Assembly (NCBI RefSeq): GCF_017813235.1 | Contig: NZ_JAGISH010000001.1 | Location: 434,001 to 498,000, forward strand | DNA: 64,000 nt | Source of the DNA: Sagittula salina | GTDB lineage: Bacteria; Pseudomonadota; Alphaproteobacteria; Rhodobacterales; Rhodobacteraceae | Direction of reading: 5' to 3' | Part shown: one piece after another, positions 1 through 7,240 of the stretch | Position numbering within the stretch: the stretch's first letter is position 1 | Layout: each line of letters opens with the position of its first letter | Program-made: the position numbers and the translations under genes | The notes under the pieces: generated by a model | Told to the model about the DNA's origin: nothing | Database searches by the model: none | The model's input: only the letters and a program-made list of their open reading frames with translations

Positions 1-771
1 CAGCGTCGCCGCCCCCTGCCGCATGATCTGCGATCCCGTCGCACTCTCGCCGACGAAGGCCACCGCCCGGATGCCCGGATGCTCCGTCAGCGCCCGTCCG
101 CAATCTTCGCCAAAGCCGTTTACCACATTCAGCACGCCGGGTGGCAGGCCCGCATCCTCCGCGATCTCGACCAGCAAACGTGCGGTCAGGGGTGAGAACT
201 CCGCTGGTTTCTGCACCACCGTACAGCCAGCCGCCAGCGCCGGGGCAATTTTCCACGTCGACAACATGAACGGCGTGTTCCACGGCGTGATGACCGCCAC
301 CGGCCCGATTGGGCGGCGCGAGGTCATGTTCACCTGCCCCGGCGCGTGCAGAGTCTGGCCGTCACAGGCCTCGGGCGCCTTGTCCGCGAAGAAACGGAAA
401 TTGTCCGCCCCGCGCACGGCGGCCTTGGACATGAACCGGATCGCCTGTCCGGTGTCCATCGACTCCACCAGCGCGATTTCCTCCGCACGCGCCTCGATGC
501 CGTCAGCCACCCGGTGCAACAGCGCGCGACGGTCCTTCCCCGGCAGCGCGCGCCAGTCGCCGAAGGCTGCCTGCGCCGCAGTCACCGCCTGACCGACCTC
601 CGCCGGTCCGCCTCGCGCGACGGTGGCCAATACCTTTCCATCCACCGGCGACAGCGTGTCGAACCGCTCGGACGACGCCACATCCGCCCCGCCAATACGA
701 TGCGTCACACCGCACGCAAATCGCGCCAGCGCCGCTTCCGCCTTTTTCAGGTTTCCCGCCAGATCCGCCAT
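1..771 (-). CDS. hpaE: 5-carboxymethyl-2-hydroxymuconate semialdehyde dehydrogenase, N-terminal part (runs off the window)
   Basis: This is an NAD-dependent aldehyde dehydrogenase of the homoprotocatechuate (4-hydroxyphenylacetate) meta-cleavage pathway, acting in the cytoplasm. About 257 N-terminal residues lie in the window; the catalytic Glu and Cys are beyond the left edge. Visible family marks are the ITPWNTPF segment near residue 162, the NAD-binding Lys in VVQKPAEF near 186, and the FVGESATGS segment near 242. The ATG at 771 follows an AAGGGACG ribosome site. HpaF lies 70 bp upstream on the same strand and HpaR is divergent, which favours the HpaE assignment over another aldehyde dehydrogenase. 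Family certain, substrate inferred from context. Confidence 0.85.
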   Translation of the reverse strand, partial: MADLAGNLKKAEAALARFACGVTHRIGGADVASSERFDTLSPVDGKVLATVARGGPAEVGQAVTAAQAAFGDWRALPGKDRRALLHRVADGIEARAEEIALVESMDTGQAIRFMSKAAVRGADNFRFFADKAPEACDGQTLHAPGQVNMTSRRPIGPVAVITPWNTPFMLSTWKIAPALAAGCTVVQKPAEFSPLTARLLVEIAEDAGLPPGVLNVVNGFGEDCGRALTEHPGIRAVAFVGESATGSQIMRQGAATL

Positions 772-841
772 CGTCCCTTACACGCCCCCCGCGCCTTTTC
801 TTTGCAACTACTCAACCACACCATGCCAAACGCGCCGCCCG

Positions 842-1228
842 TCAGCGGCGCGCCAGTCGCGCGTGTATCTCGTTCGCCTTCCATGAGCGTCTTGGATCGG
901 TTTCCCGGACATCGAGCGACAGCATGAAACGCTCGTTGGCGATCTCCTCCGCCAGCGCCCCCTTCGCCACGGCGAAGACACGCTCGCCTGCGGCACGGAT
1001 CGCCTCTTCGCTGCGCCCCTGTGCCATCAGCAGTTCCAAGGCGAGGAAGGCATTGCCGCCCTCCGGATCGCCCACCACGCAAGGATCGCAGCGCACGAAG
1101 CGCACCCGGATACCTGCCAGCGGGAAGACGCCTGCCCCAACCATCGCACCGTGCAGCGCGTGGCCCAGCGCCGCGAGATCGACGCGTGACTCCAGCCCGG
1201 CGGAATATTCACAGCGAAGATGTGGCAT
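842..1228 (-). CDS. hpaF: 5-carboxymethyl-2-hydroxymuconate delta-isomerase
   Basis: This 128-residue cytoplasmic enzyme isomerises 5-carboxymethyl-2-hydroxymuconate in the homoprotocatechuate pathway. Its length matches the roughly 125-residue family. The sequence starts Met-Pro-His-Leu, and in the tautomerase superfamily the Pro exposed after Met removal is the catalytic base. The ATG at 1228 is preceded by a strong GGGGAGG site. It precedes hpaE on the same strand and is divergent from hpaR, with a palindromic operator candidate just outside its start. Family assignment is firm; the substrate follows from the neighbours. Confidence 0.85.
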   Translation of the reverse strand: MPHLRCEYSAGLESRVDLAALGHALHGAMVGAGVFPLAGIRVRFVRCDPCVVGDPEGGNAFLALELLMAQGRSEEAIRAAGERVFAVAKGALAEEIANERFMLSLDVRETDPRRSWKANEIHARLARR

Positions 1229-1250
1229 CCCGGATCCTCCCCTTTGACAT

Positions 1251-1262
1251 TTAACATGTTAA
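1251..1262. promoter_or_regulatory. Perfect palindrome between hpaF and hpaR, candidate HpaR operator
   Basis: TTAACATGTTAA is a perfect 12-bp palindrome in the short space between the hpaF start (1228) and the hpaR start. MarR-family proteins bind such inverted repeats. The position suits both autoregulation and repression of hpaFE. Binding by HpaR is inferred. Confidence 0.6.
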
Positions 1263-1315
1263 GTTTTATCATGCCTGTCAAGCGACGCCTGCGTCGTCCT
1301 GCTGCAGGATACACC

Positions 1316-1771
1316 ATGCCCGACTTCCCCCTCTCGCGTCCCCGCCGCACTCTGCCCATCGCGCTCCTGCGCGCGAGGGAGGCGGTCATGGATCGCTTTC
1401 GCCCGATGCTACGCGAGATTGATCTGACCGAAGCCCAGTGGCGGGTCTTGCGCGTATTGCAGGAGGCACCGGGAATCGAGCCGAGCCATCTCGCACAGGA
1501 GGCGGTAATCCTTGCGCCCTCGCTCACACGCGTGCTGAAGGTGCTGGAGACGCGGGGGGTCATCATCCTGGAAAAGCACCCGCAGGATCGCCGCCGCACG
1601 CGGGTATCCTTGACAGAACAAGGCCACGCATTGCTGACCGAGGCCGCGCAGGAGAGCGCGCGCATCTATCAGCGTCTCGAGACAGAACTGGGGAAGGAAC
1701 GGATCACTACCCTGCTGGATCTTCTCGAGCACATGCAGGACCAGCTGTCGCGGGACGACGCAACGCCCTGA
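1316..1771 (+). CDS. hpaR: Homoprotocatechuate operon regulator, MarR family
   Basis: This 151-residue winged-helix repressor of the MarR family is expected to control the homoprotocatechuate genes in response to pathway aromatics. The recognition region around LAQEAVILAPSLTRVLKVLE and the wing around DRRRTRVSLT are clear, followed by the dimerising C-terminal helix. The start at 1316 (MPDFPLSRPRRTLPIALLRAR) matches the HpaR N-terminus; an in-frame ATG at 1271 would add 15 residues but sits almost against the operator palindrome. It is divergent from hpaF-hpaE. The pathway assignment rests on these neighbours and on the N-terminal signature. Confidence 0.85.
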   Translation: MPDFPLSRPRRTLPIALLRAREAVMDRFRPMLREIDLTEAQWRVLRVLQEAPGIEPSHLAQEAVILAPSLTRVLKVLETRGVIILEKHPQDRRRTRVSLTEQGHALLTEAAQESARIYQRLETELGKERITTLLDLLEHMQDQLSRDDATP

Positions 1772-1953
1772 CACAGGCTGTCGCACGCTCGGAAAGGGCG
1801 GACGGGCGGGCAAAAAATCTCGGATACCGGGCAAACGCGCCCCGCCCTCATCGGCGGCGATACCCGCCGCGATCGCTGTGCGAACAATCTCCCCCGACAC
1901 ATCAGGGGCCTGCCCCAGCCATACCAGCAATGCCGAGCGGCCGAAAGCCAAGA

Positions 1954-1977
1954 GGCCCCGACCGCACCGCCGGGGCC
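1954..1977. terminator. GC-rich hairpin between hpaR and the extensin-like gene
   Basis: GGCCCCG and CGGGGCC form a 7-bp stem in the space between two convergent genes (hpaR ends at 1771, the minus-strand gene ends at 2004). There is no strong T run, so termination is only suggested. Nothing else convincing is seen in 1772-2003. Confidence 0.35.
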
Positions 1978-2003
1978 TTACTCATTGACCAAGTTTCCGA
2001 ACC

Positions 2004-2855
2004 TCAGCCTTCCGGCCCTGGTCCCTGTTCGCACAACCGCCAGCCCCGCGTGCGGCGGATCACATCGAGATGCAGATGATTGTCGTGTGCCGCGTTCGAC
2101 CCGGGGCCAAGCACAGTGGTGAACTCCATGCAGGCAGAGGCGCGAACGGCGTCCTGAAAAGCCTCAGCCATGCTGCCCTGAGCCTCGCGCGGCTCTACCG
2201 GGATGTTTGGGCCCTCGGAAAAATCGAAACCCATTACGTCCAGCGCGTTGCCGAAGGCGTGTTCCGAGAGCTTGCCCTCCGTGGCATTGTTGCGTCTGCG
2301 GCAGACATAGTCCGAGCCGTTGCGGATCGCCGTCAGCGCGCCGCGTTCTGAAAGACGCGCCGCAGCGGGCTGAACGAAGTCGCGCACCCAGAGCGCCAGT
2401 GCCTGCGCTGCCGGACAGCGCAGCGTCGCGGGTGGCGAAAGCGCCACGCCCGGCGCGACTTCCGTCACCGTGACGGGGCGCAGGATGCCGCAATCGCGGT
2501 CATCCCCGGGGATGACCGGTTCAGAAACAGTGTAGGTCACCCGCATGAGGTCGAGAACCGCGAGGCAAGCCGCTTGCTCTGCCTCGGACAGATCGAGTTC
2601 CTCCCGCACGGGTGGCGGCAGGGGGACTTCGGACACCTTTACCGATTGGACCTCCGATCCCGTGGCCTCATCCTCGCCGTTGGCCGCATCGCCCCCCTTG
2701 GCGACCGACGCAATCTCGGGCTTCGGATCGCCATCCTCGGGTGCCGTAGCGACTGCCGCCTCTTGCCGTGCCTGCGGGCGGAGCGAGTTCTCCGGCCCGG
2801 CCGCCGCCAGTGCAGGCAGCAACGATAGGGCCAGAACCAAGGGCCGCAAGGTCAT
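2004..2855 (-). CDS. Extensin-like C-terminal domain protein
   Basis: This 283-residue exported protein has a signal peptide ending near Ala-Ala-Gly at about residue 20, a low-complexity acidic linker to about residue 75, and then an extensin-like C-terminal domain. That domain shares the fold of M15-type peptidases: SEHAFGNALDV (about 197-207) and DNHLHLDV (about 257-264) carry the expected metal-ligand pattern His-x6-Asp and His-x-His. A periplasmic role on peptidoglycan is likely but unproven. Its ATG overlaps the stop of the L,D-transpeptidase gene by 4 nt (ATGA), so the two are translationally coupled, which supports a cell-wall role. Confidence 0.75.
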   Translation of the reverse strand: MTLRPLVLALSLLPALAAAGPENSLRPQARQEAAVATAPEDGDPKPEIASVAKGGDAANGEDEATGSEVQSVKVSEVPLPPPVREELDLSEAEQAACLAVLDLMRVTYTVSEPVIPGDDRDCGILRPVTVTEVAPGVALSPPATLRCPAAQALALWVRDFVQPAAARLSERGALTAIRNGSDYVCRRRNNATEGKLSEHAFGNALDVMGFDFSEGPNIPVEPREAQGSMAEAFQDAVRASACMEFTTVLGPGSNAAHDNHLHLDVIRRTRGWRLCEQGPGPEG

Positions 2856-3886
2856 TCCGTGAACTCCACTGCCACGCCGGGTTTCACCATATGCGCCAGT
2901 TCATGCGCATCCCAGTTGGAGAAGCGTACGCATCCATGGCTGCGATGTTGAAACAGCTTCGCGGGCGTATCCGTGCCATGGAGGCCATAAGTGGGTTTCG
3001 ACAGGTCGATCCAGACAGAGCCCACCGGTCCGTTCGGCCCCGGCGGCAGGGTCAGGAACTCCTTCACGCCATCCGCCTCGAAATTGACCTTGGGATTATA
3101 GCTGTAGGTCGGATCAAGCGCCACGGCAGTAACTTCGACGGTACCCACGGGCGATGGCGTGTCATCGGAGCCGATGGCCACAGGGTAGTTGGCGATCATC
3201 GTGCCTGCGGCGTCAAAGATTGCCGCACGGCGTGCTCCCTTGCGGACCTCGATGCGCGCGGCCTCGCCCTGCATCGGGACACCCGGATCGGCCACCATGA
3301 TGACCTCTCCGGCAGAGAAGGTCGCATCGGGATTCAGCTGTTGCAGGACGTCCTCGTCCATATGGAACCGCTCTGCCAGCCGTTCGGTTACGCGGGTGTA
3401 ACCCAGTTCTTTCATCGCCGCCTTGTCGCGGACGTTGTCGGGAATGCGATCAGTAAGGTTGGCGGCATCCTCTTCGGTGATCGCGTAATCGGTCAGGACC
3501 GTGGCTGTTCCGAGCAGGGCCCAGACATCCGCATCCATGACACCGTCCACCGGCAGCCCCTCACGTTCCTCGAAGCCGCGGAGGGCGCTTTCCGACATGC
3601 CCCCCTTGTAACCGTCGATCACGCCCGGAGAGATGCCAGCCCTGTCAAGAAGCACCTGCACCACGAAGGTCACCGCTGACTGGCCGTCGGGCAGCGGGCC
3701 ACCCTCGTAGGTTGCGGCCAGTATCATCCCGGGCGTGATCGGCGCCTCTGGCGGTGCCGCAGCCTGATCGGCGGGCGGCGCTGAGGAGGGCAACTCCTGA
3801 AACCCGTCGAGGGCCTGCTGGGCGCCCACCGGCGCGGCAAGGGCAAGCGGGAAAAGAAGGGGTAAAACATTGAAATAAGGGCGCAT
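2852..3886 (-). CDS. L,D-transpeptidase (YkuD family) with peptidoglycan-binding domain
   Basis: This is a 344-residue periplasmic enzyme expected to form or exchange 3-3 peptidoglycan cross-links or attach proteins to the wall. The start at 3886 gives a clean signal peptide (MRPYFNVLPLLFPLALAAP); a start at 3940 would put 18 extra residues before it. A peptidoglycan-binding-like helical domain follows (about residues 60-115). The C-terminal YkuD domain shows HGTDTPAKLF and the catalytic SHGCVRFS motif with the active Cys. It is first in a two-gene unit with the extensin-like gene. Confidence 0.88.
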   Translation of the reverse strand: MRPYFNVLPLLFPLALAAPVGAQQALDGFQELPSSAPPADQAAAPPEAPITPGMILAATYEGGPLPDGQSAVTFVVQVLLDRAGISPGVIDGYKGGMSESALRGFEEREGLPVDGVMDADVWALLGTATVLTDYAITEEDAANLTDRIPDNVRDKAAMKELGYTRVTERLAERFHMDEDVLQQLNPDATFSAGEVIMVADPGVPMQGEAARIEVRKGARRAAIFDAAGTMIANYPVAIGSDDTPSPVGTVEVTAVALDPTYSYNPKVNFEADGVKEFLTLPPGPNGPVGSVWIDLSKPTYGLHGTDTPAKLFQHRSHGCVRFSNWDAHELAHMVKPGVAVEFTE

Positions 3887-3944
3887 CCGGGTCTCCGTCT
3901 TTTGGACAGGGGCAACGCGGATAGCGCCCGTATGGTTCAATCCC

Positions 3945-4292
3945 TTACCGGCGGCGCCCCCGGGGCTGCAAGCCCATCATCAAGTGGCTGCGCGGTGAAA
4001 GCCGTCGGGCGTTGGCGCTGGCACTGGCCTCGATCGGGGCAAGAGCCGCGCCCCATGCGGCGGCGTAGCCTTTGTTCGCTGCCAGCGCGCGCCCGGCCAT
4101 CTCGGAGGCGCTGGCAAAGGCCGCCGGCTTTTCCATGACCATGCGCACAAATTCCTCCGGGCGCATCACGCCCATCGCCATCTGCGCCACGCGGGTCTGG
4201 ATCACCACCCCTGCCGAGACGACCATCCGCCCCCCGGCAAAGGCTGCCAAGTGCCAGTCGGTGGCGGCTTTCATCATGTCGGTAAACATCAT
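3945..4292 (-). CDS. Small conserved Rhodobacterales protein, phasin-like
   Basis: This 115-residue protein has an Ala/Met-rich helical body with the pattern MVMEKPAAFASA followed by AALAPIEASASANARRL. I recognise this pattern from a Rhodobacterales family often labelled 'antifreeze protein', although there is no evidence for that activity; the helical make-up is closer to phasins. The tail from about residue 98 is basic and probably disordered. It lies between the L,D-transpeptidase and the tandem STAS gene with no overlap. Function unknown. Confidence 0.6.
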   Translation of the reverse strand: MMFTDMMKAATDWHLAAFAGGRMVVSAGVVIQTRVAQMAMGVMRPEEFVRMVMEKPAAFASASEMAGRALAANKGYAAAWGAALAPIEASASANARRLSPRSHLMMGLQPRGRRR

Positions 4293-4385
4293 CTGCCATG
4301 CTCCTGTGCCGGTCGCGGCGCGGCTGGGCCGGACCCTCTGTCACTGAACCGCGCCGCCTTCGGGAAAGTTCCCGCACCGGGGGCA

Positions 4386-5108
4386 TCAGCTTTTCAGCCA
4401 TGCCACGGCCGCATCAAAGCTGTCGGCGTCGAAGAATTCCGCGTCGACGCCCAGCACCTCGCGGCCAGCGCGAACCGCCAGCTTCTGCCATCCCGCGTCG
4501 CCCACAATTGCCGCCTTCCTGAGCGCCGCCTTGTGGTCGCGCACCAGCCGGAAGTGCCGCCCGATGGCGCCCAGTCCCTGCCAGCCGTCGAACTCGCGCA
4601 AGTCAAGCAGCATCCTGAAGCCATCATGCGCCCGGACAAAGGCATTCAGATCCTCCGCCTCGCCCTCATAGGCGGAAGCCTCGAGTTTGCCCATGAGCGC
4701 CACGCGCAGCACGCCATCGCCCAGGTCCTCCTGATGGATGGCGCCGAGGCTCTCGCGCAGCCAGCGGCGGGCCTCGTCGGCTTCACCGGGCGCGAAAACG
4801 GCGACGGGACATGGATAGAGCAGCGAGAAGCCTTTGATGACGCGATTCAGCAGGGTCACGCCGCTGACCACCGCCACGCGGTCGAACCCGTTCCAGTGCT
4901 TCAGCCCGATGCGTGCGTCCTCGACCAGAGCGTCAAGTTCGTAGCCCTTGAAATCCGCGATCTCCACCAGCAGGCGTACCCGGTCGTGCGCCTCTATGGC
5001 GGCTTCGAGCGCGGGCACCAGCACATCCTCGTAGTCGTCGTCAGTGATCTTGCCCGACAAGCGGATTTCCATGGGCGTCACGCCCTTCGGGGTCATCAGT
5101 TCGATCAT
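4386..5108 (-). CDS. Tandem SpoIIAA-like (STAS) domain protein
   Basis: This 240-residue cytoplasmic protein contains two SpoIIAA-like domains, about residues 5-118 and 122-240. Each has the pattern of a central strand followed by DD/E-rich helices (KITDDDYEDVLVPALEAAI in the first, KLEASAYEGEAEDLNAFV in the second). Single-domain relatives are widespread and bind small or lipid ligands, but the role is unknown. The start at 5108 has an AGGAGA ribosome site 7 nt upstream; the ATG at 5174 has none. Family is clear, function is not. Confidence 0.75.
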   Translation of the reverse strand: MIELMTPKGVTPMEIRLSGKITDDDYEDVLVPALEAAIEAHDRVRLLVEIADFKGYELDALVEDARIGLKHWNGFDRVAVVSGVTLLNRVIKGFSLLYPCPVAVFAPGEADEARRWLRESLGAIHQEDLGDGVLRVALMGKLEASAYEGEAEDLNAFVRAHDGFRMLLDLREFDGWQGLGAIGRHFRLVRDHKAALRKAAIVGDAGWQKLAVRAGREVLGVDAEFFDADSFDAAVAWLKS

Positions 5109-5557
5109 GGGACATCTCCTTTGCCTGACTGAAAGATGGGGGTCGGGAACTGCCGCCACCATGATCTGGAGCAACTTTCTCAGGAATCTGCCCCCCGACT
5201 TTGACCCCGGTTCCGGCCCGGTCTCTTCTGCCGCCCGGGCAAAGCCGTTGGTTTACTGACAAGCCACCGGCCGAATTTCAGTTTCCCCAGCCAGTGCACC
5301 CAGCGCCAAAGACGGCATGGACCGCAGCCGCTTCACCCCGGCCTCAGCGTCAGTGCAAAAGCGCAAGCACAATATGTGCAGAACGTGGTCAACCAAAATT
5401 TCCGCCGTCCATATCGCGGCCTTCCTGTCCCTTCGGCGCGACCCACAACTCTGGAAATACCGACTGAACGCATGGCTGCGCCCGCCAAACCATGTTCCCA
5501 ATAAGAAAAACGCCCCCACCAAGAGGTGGCAGCGTCATCGCGGCGACAAAGGGATAA
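5109..5557. other. Gene-free stretch between the STAS gene and tRNA-His
   Basis: No credible gene is seen on either strand. The right end holds the terminator of the tRNA-His gene. The left end holds the ribosome site of the STAS-domain gene. Open frames here have low-complexity products unlike any family I know. Confidence 0.6.
5505..5534 (-). terminator. Rho-independent terminator of tRNA-His
   Basis: On the minus strand CCACC-TCTT-GGTGG forms the core of a stem that extends imperfectly on both sides and is followed by GTTTTTC. It lies 24 bp past the tRNA CCA end. Confidence 0.7.
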
Positions 5558-5634
5558 TGGTACCACCTCCCCGGCTCGAACGGGGGACCTCCTGATCCAC
5601 AATCAGGCGCTCTAACCAACTGAGCTAAGGCGGC
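5558..5634 (-). tRNA. tRNA-His (GTG) with encoded CCA
   Basis: The cloverleaf is complete on the minus strand. The acceptor stem is GCCGCCT with AGGTGGT, the anticodon loop TTGTGGA has a GTG anticodon on a CCTGA/TCAGG stem, and the T arm is CCCCG-TTCGAGC-CGGGG. CCA is encoded. Base 1 is G paired with U72, base 73 is A, and the base before G1 is T. The usual histidine identity pair G-1:C73 is therefore absent, the atypical form known from a subgroup of Alphaproteobacteria. Confidence 0.97.
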
Positions 5635-5644
5635 ACTGGCGGCG

Positions 5645-5672
5645 ATTTACAAACTGCGCCGCGGGAATGCAA
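5645..5672 (-). promoter_or_regulatory. Candidate promoter of tRNA-His
   Basis: On the minus strand TTGCAT (5667-5672) and GTAAAT (5645-5650) are separated by 16 bp and end 10 bp before the tRNA. The match to a housekeeping sigma promoter is fair. Confidence 0.45.
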
Positions 5673-5692
5673 GCTGTTACAGCGGAATTTTT

Positions 5693-6184
5693 TCACTGGC
5701 ACGGGGACAAGTCAAGTTCCCAGCTCTGCTCCACCACCGGGATGCCGAAGCTGACGGTCGCCTCGGACCGCACCAGTTCCCACCCGGTGGCAGCGTAGAG
5801 CGCGCAAGCCGCGCGGTGGCTTTCATGGGTCCAGAGCACCATGCGTCGATAACCCACGTCGCGGGCAAAGCCGGTACAGGCGGCAAGCAATCGCTTTCCC
5901 AGCCCTTTGCCGCGTGCCTCGGGCACCAGCAGGAAAAGCCGAAGCTTCGCCGTGTCAGGCGCCCCGTCCGCGACGCAAAATACGCTGCCAAGGCGCTGAC
6001 CATCTTCCCACGCGATGAAGGCCCGTTCCCGTGCGGGGTCATGATCGGCCTCGAAGGCTTCGAGGATCTCGCGCACCAACCGGCCAAAGGAAGCGTCAAA
6101 TCCCTCGTCGCGCGCGTAATCCTGCGCGTGTCGCTCCACCAGCCAGTCCACGTCCCCCGGTCCCAGATGTCTCAGTTCGATCAA
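5693..6184 (-). CDS. GNAT family N-acetyltransferase
   Basis: This 163-residue cytoplasmic protein has the GNAT fold. The acetyl-CoA loop reads VPEARGKGLGKRLL (about residues 87-100), matching the Q/R-x-x-G-x-G/A consensus. The C-terminal motif HESHRAACALYAATGWELV is the usual helix-strand end. It resembles the C-terminal half of MarR-GNAT fusion proteins, but there is no MarR domain here. The substrate cannot be read. It is divergent from the small gene at 6271. Confidence 0.85.
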   Translation of the reverse strand: MIELRHLGPGDVDWLVERHAQDYARDEGFDASFGRLVREILEAFEADHDPARERAFIAWEDGQRLGSVFCVADGAPDTAKLRLFLLVPEARGKGLGKRLLAACTGFARDVGYRRMVLWTHESHRAACALYAATGWELVRSEATVSFGIPVVEQSWELDLSPCQ

Positions 6185-6270
6185 ACGCGCCTCCCCCTGC
6201 CGAACCTTGCAAACCGGCGCCGTCCCGGATACCCCTTTGCTTCGCCTTTCGCAGCATCGGATGAAATACC

Positions 6271-6468
6271 ATGGGCATCAACGACGAACAGGACATCGAG
6301 GCAAACCTCCAGATCGGTCCGACGGATCAGGGGATGGTGCGGCTCTTCATCTATGCCGGCGATCTTGAAATCCCGATGGATTTCGACCCGGAGGAAGCGG
6401 ACGACATCGCAGAGGAACTGCGCGCTGCCGCAGAGACCGCGCGCAACATGTCCAAAGGCAAGAAATAG
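6271..6468 (+). CDS. Small acidic conserved protein
   Basis: This 65-residue acidic protein (MGINDEQDIEANLQIGPTDQ at its start) ends in a helix rich in Ala and Glu and a short KGKK tail. It looks like a small Rhodobacterales-conserved family (possibly DUF6324), with codon use typical of the region. The ATG at 6271 follows the acetyltransferase start by 86 bp in divergent orientation. The predicted strand-then-helix pattern suggests a compact cytoplasmic protein. Function unknown. Confidence 0.65.
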   Translation: MGINDEQDIEANLQIGPTDQGMVRLFIYAGDLEIPMDFDPEEADDIAEELRAAAETARNMSKGKK

Positions 6469-6654
6469 AACCGGACTGTGTCGCTCGGGCTGCGCCCGAA
6501 ACCTCAGATGGACAGGCGCTGCCGCCCCAGGCCGATCCTTGCGACCGTTGACCTCGCGCCGTTTAACGCCCCCCCAAGGTATTCGGCCAAGGTGACCGGG
6601 ACACCTGCCCACGGCATTTTGGCCGAAAAGCGGGGCGTTTGGGTGGCCGCCAGG

Positions 6655-7134
6655 TCAGGCCCAGGAGACCCTGACGCCGGGATCGCGCAGGGCCTGCAGG
6701 CGCCGGGCGGCATGGGTGGCGAATTTCTGGATCGTCTTCTTGCGGCGCGCAGGGGCGAGTTTCGTTTCCGGCCCCATGCGCAGGATCTCCGCGTCGTAAC
6801 CGTCTGCGATGATCAGCCCGCTACCCTGCGGGAGTAGTTCCGTAGGAAAACCCTCATCCACCGCCCAGAAAAAACGGTCGCACCAATCCAGGTAACCGTC
6901 CCATTTCGCATCGCTGGTGAAATCGGCGCGCGAGGACTTGCATTCAACGACCCAAAGCTCACCCTTCGGGCCTAGCCCCATCACATCGACGCGCAGGCCG
7001 CGATCGGGCACGAACTCCTCGATCACCGCAAAGCCATGGCTGGCGAGGTGACGGCAGACGCCTCGGGCCAGCAACTGGCCTGGCATGAGGGACAGGTTGC
7101 CCGGGTCGGCCTGAAAGGGGTCTGATGGAACCAT
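6655..7134 (-). CDS. mmcB: MmcB family DNA repair protein
   Basis: This 159-residue protein belongs to the MmcB family, named from Caulobacter, where the gene is SOS-induced and contributes to mitomycin C resistance. The core RVDVMGLGPKGELWVVECKSS (about residues 48-68) has the D...E-x-K arrangement of a PD-(D/E)xK nuclease-like fold. The basic C-terminal helix around ARRKKTIQKF may touch DNA. A direct-repeat LexA box lies just upstream of the start, so SOS control can be read from the sequence. Nuclease activity is inferred from the fold only. Confidence 0.88.
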   Translation of the reverse strand: MVPSDPFQADPGNLSLMPGQLLARGVCRHLASHGFAVIEEFVPDRGLRVDVMGLGPKGELWVVECKSSRADFTSDAKWDGYLDWCDRFFWAVDEGFPTELLPQGSGLIIADGYDAEILRMGPETKLAPARRKKTIQKFATHAARRLQALRDPGVRVSWA

Positions 7135-7147
7135 GGGGCAAATCTAC

Positions 7148-7162
7148 GAACAATTCATGAAC
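7148..7162 (-). promoter_or_regulatory. LexA (SOS) box of mmcB
   Basis: The plus strand reads GAAC-N7-GAAC, which on the mmcB strand is GTTC-N7-GTTC, the exact alphaproteobacterial LexA site. It ends 13 bp upstream of the mmcB ATG. It is also about 80 bp upstream of the plus-strand gene at 7241, so it could influence both. Confidence 0.88.
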
Positions 7163-7240
7163 AAACGCAACCCCCGCGCGGGAACTGTTGCAATGTTCCG
7201 CCCAGTCTACATCTTCCATGAGACAAGTCCCGGAGTCACG

